Positions 5,892 through 6,183 of a stretch of 6,183 bases of DNA are shown one piece after another (positions within the stretch are counted from its first letter, which is position 1; each line of letters opens with the position of its first letter). The notes under the pieces were generated by a model that saw nothing but the letters and a program-made list of their open reading frames with translations, was not told the DNA's origin and made no database searches. Source of the stretch: Rhizobacter sp. (GTDB lineage Bacteria > Pseudomonadota > Gammaproteobacteria > Burkholderiales > Burkholderiaceae_C); NCBI GenBank assembly GCA_025351675.1, contig JANXVK010000667.1:1-6183 (forward strand). Reading direction: 5' to 3'. Position numbers and translations under genes: made by a program.

Positions 5892-6183
5892 TCAAGCTTT
5901 CGCTTGCGCCCCCAGCGCGATCTTCAGCAGATCGGCCACGGTGTTGGCGCTGAGCTTTTCCATGATATTGGCGCGGTGCGCCTCGACCGTCTTGATGCTG
6001 ATGCCGAGGTCGTCGGCGATCTGCTTGTTCAGGCGGCCGGCGACGATGCGCTCGAGCACCTGCGCCTCGCGCGTGGTCAGGCGCGACAGCAGCGCGTCGC
6101 GGCTCGCGGCCTCCTGGTGCTTCAGGAAATCGACGCGGGCGCGGTCGAGCATCTTCTCGACCAGCGCGACGAGCTCGTCTTCC
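5892..6183 (-). CDS. LuxR/FixJ-type response regulator, C-terminal DNA-binding part (5' end outside window)
   Basis: The visible 96 residues are the end of a two-component response regulator of the FixJ/NarL class. The frame stays open to the window edge and reads [20 protein letters not shown] before the internal Met at 6152, which is typical of the linker after a receiver domain. That Met is therefore probably not the start, and the receiver domain with its phosphorylated aspartate lies beyond the edge. Numbered from the first complete codon, the LuxR helix-turn-helix runs from about 35 to 90: [20 protein letters not shown] (35-54), then [20 protein letters not shown] (55-74), with the recognition helix near 63-74. 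It would bind DNA as a dimer after phosphorylation by a sensor kinase, which may be encoded upstream but is not visible. The target genes cannot be read from this window. A terminator hairpin follows the stop. Confidence 0.9.
   Translation of the reverse strand, partial: EDELVALVEKMLDRARVDFLKHQEAASRDALLSRLTTREAQVLERIVAGRLNKQIADDLGISIKTVEAHRANIMEKLSANTVADLLKIALGAQAKA

Noticed and set aside
5943..6000. Possible folD promoter inside the regulator gene (TATCAT on the minus strand near 5964-5969)
   Set aside because: The -10-like hexamer matches well, but no acceptable -35 lies 16-18 bp upstream, and a single hexamer inside coding DNA is weak evidence.
5892..6152. Treating the Met at 6152 as the start of a small stand-alone DNA-binding protein (86 residues)
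   Set aside because: The same frame continues open to the window edge and encodes a linker typical of receiver-LuxR regulators, so a truncated view of a full response regulator is more likely.
1..6183. Search for mobile elements, CRISPR arrays, defence or toxin-antitoxin genes, tRNAs or riboswitches
   Set aside because: All coding space is accounted for by conserved chromosomal genes with uniform composition, the gaps are short, and no repeat array, transposase, cloverleaf or aptamer-like structure was seen.

Overview
The window reads as an ordinary piece of chromosome from a high-GC Gram-negative bacterium, most likely a betaproteobacterium of the order Burkholderiales (Rubrivivax/Leptothrix/Methylibium-like). 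This placement is an inference from the strong G/C bias at third codon positions, the style of the protein families, and a GC-rich palindromic spacer of a kind I associate with that order. There are no tRNA or rRNA genes, insertion sequences, phage genes or CRISPR arrays.

Layout. Two plus-strand genes occupy the left third. The first is the 3' part of rmuC (1-818), cut by the window edge. The second is a 12-TM major facilitator transporter (811-2034) whose GTG start overlaps the rmuC end by 8 bp. They converge on a minus-strand block that reads from right to left: the DNA-binding end of a FixJ/NarL-type response regulator (5892-6183, cut by the window edge), folD (4985-5830), an M3-family oligopeptidase of the PrlC/OpdA type (2884-4947), and a small exported DUF4124-glutaredoxin protein (2119-2772). 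The only gap with conspicuous structure is the 84 bp between the convergent genes (2035-2118), which is packed with GC-rich inverted repeats. No gene-free stretch exceeds about 110 bp.

How the genes relate. rmuC and the transporter are likely co-transcribed. folD and the oligopeptidase are 37 bp apart and probably form an operon. The regulator is separated from folD by an intrinsic-terminator-like hairpin that ends just upstream of the folD ribosome binding site, so folD needs its own promoter or depends on read-through. The exported thioredoxin-fold protein appears to have its own sigma70-like promoter (2801-2829), and this promoter, together with a good Shine-Dalgarno, fixes its start at 2772. 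Apart from rmuC (genome stability) and folD (one-carbon metabolism), the genes serve unrelated housekeeping roles: peptide degradation, envelope redox or an unknown envelope role, efflux, and two-component signalling.

I looked for a novel system and do not see one. The observations most worth a second look are the palindromic spacer, the folD leader hairpin, and the DUF4124-glutaredoxin fusion. Long open frames antisense to the oligopeptidase, folD and the transporter are best explained as GC-rich coding shadows.
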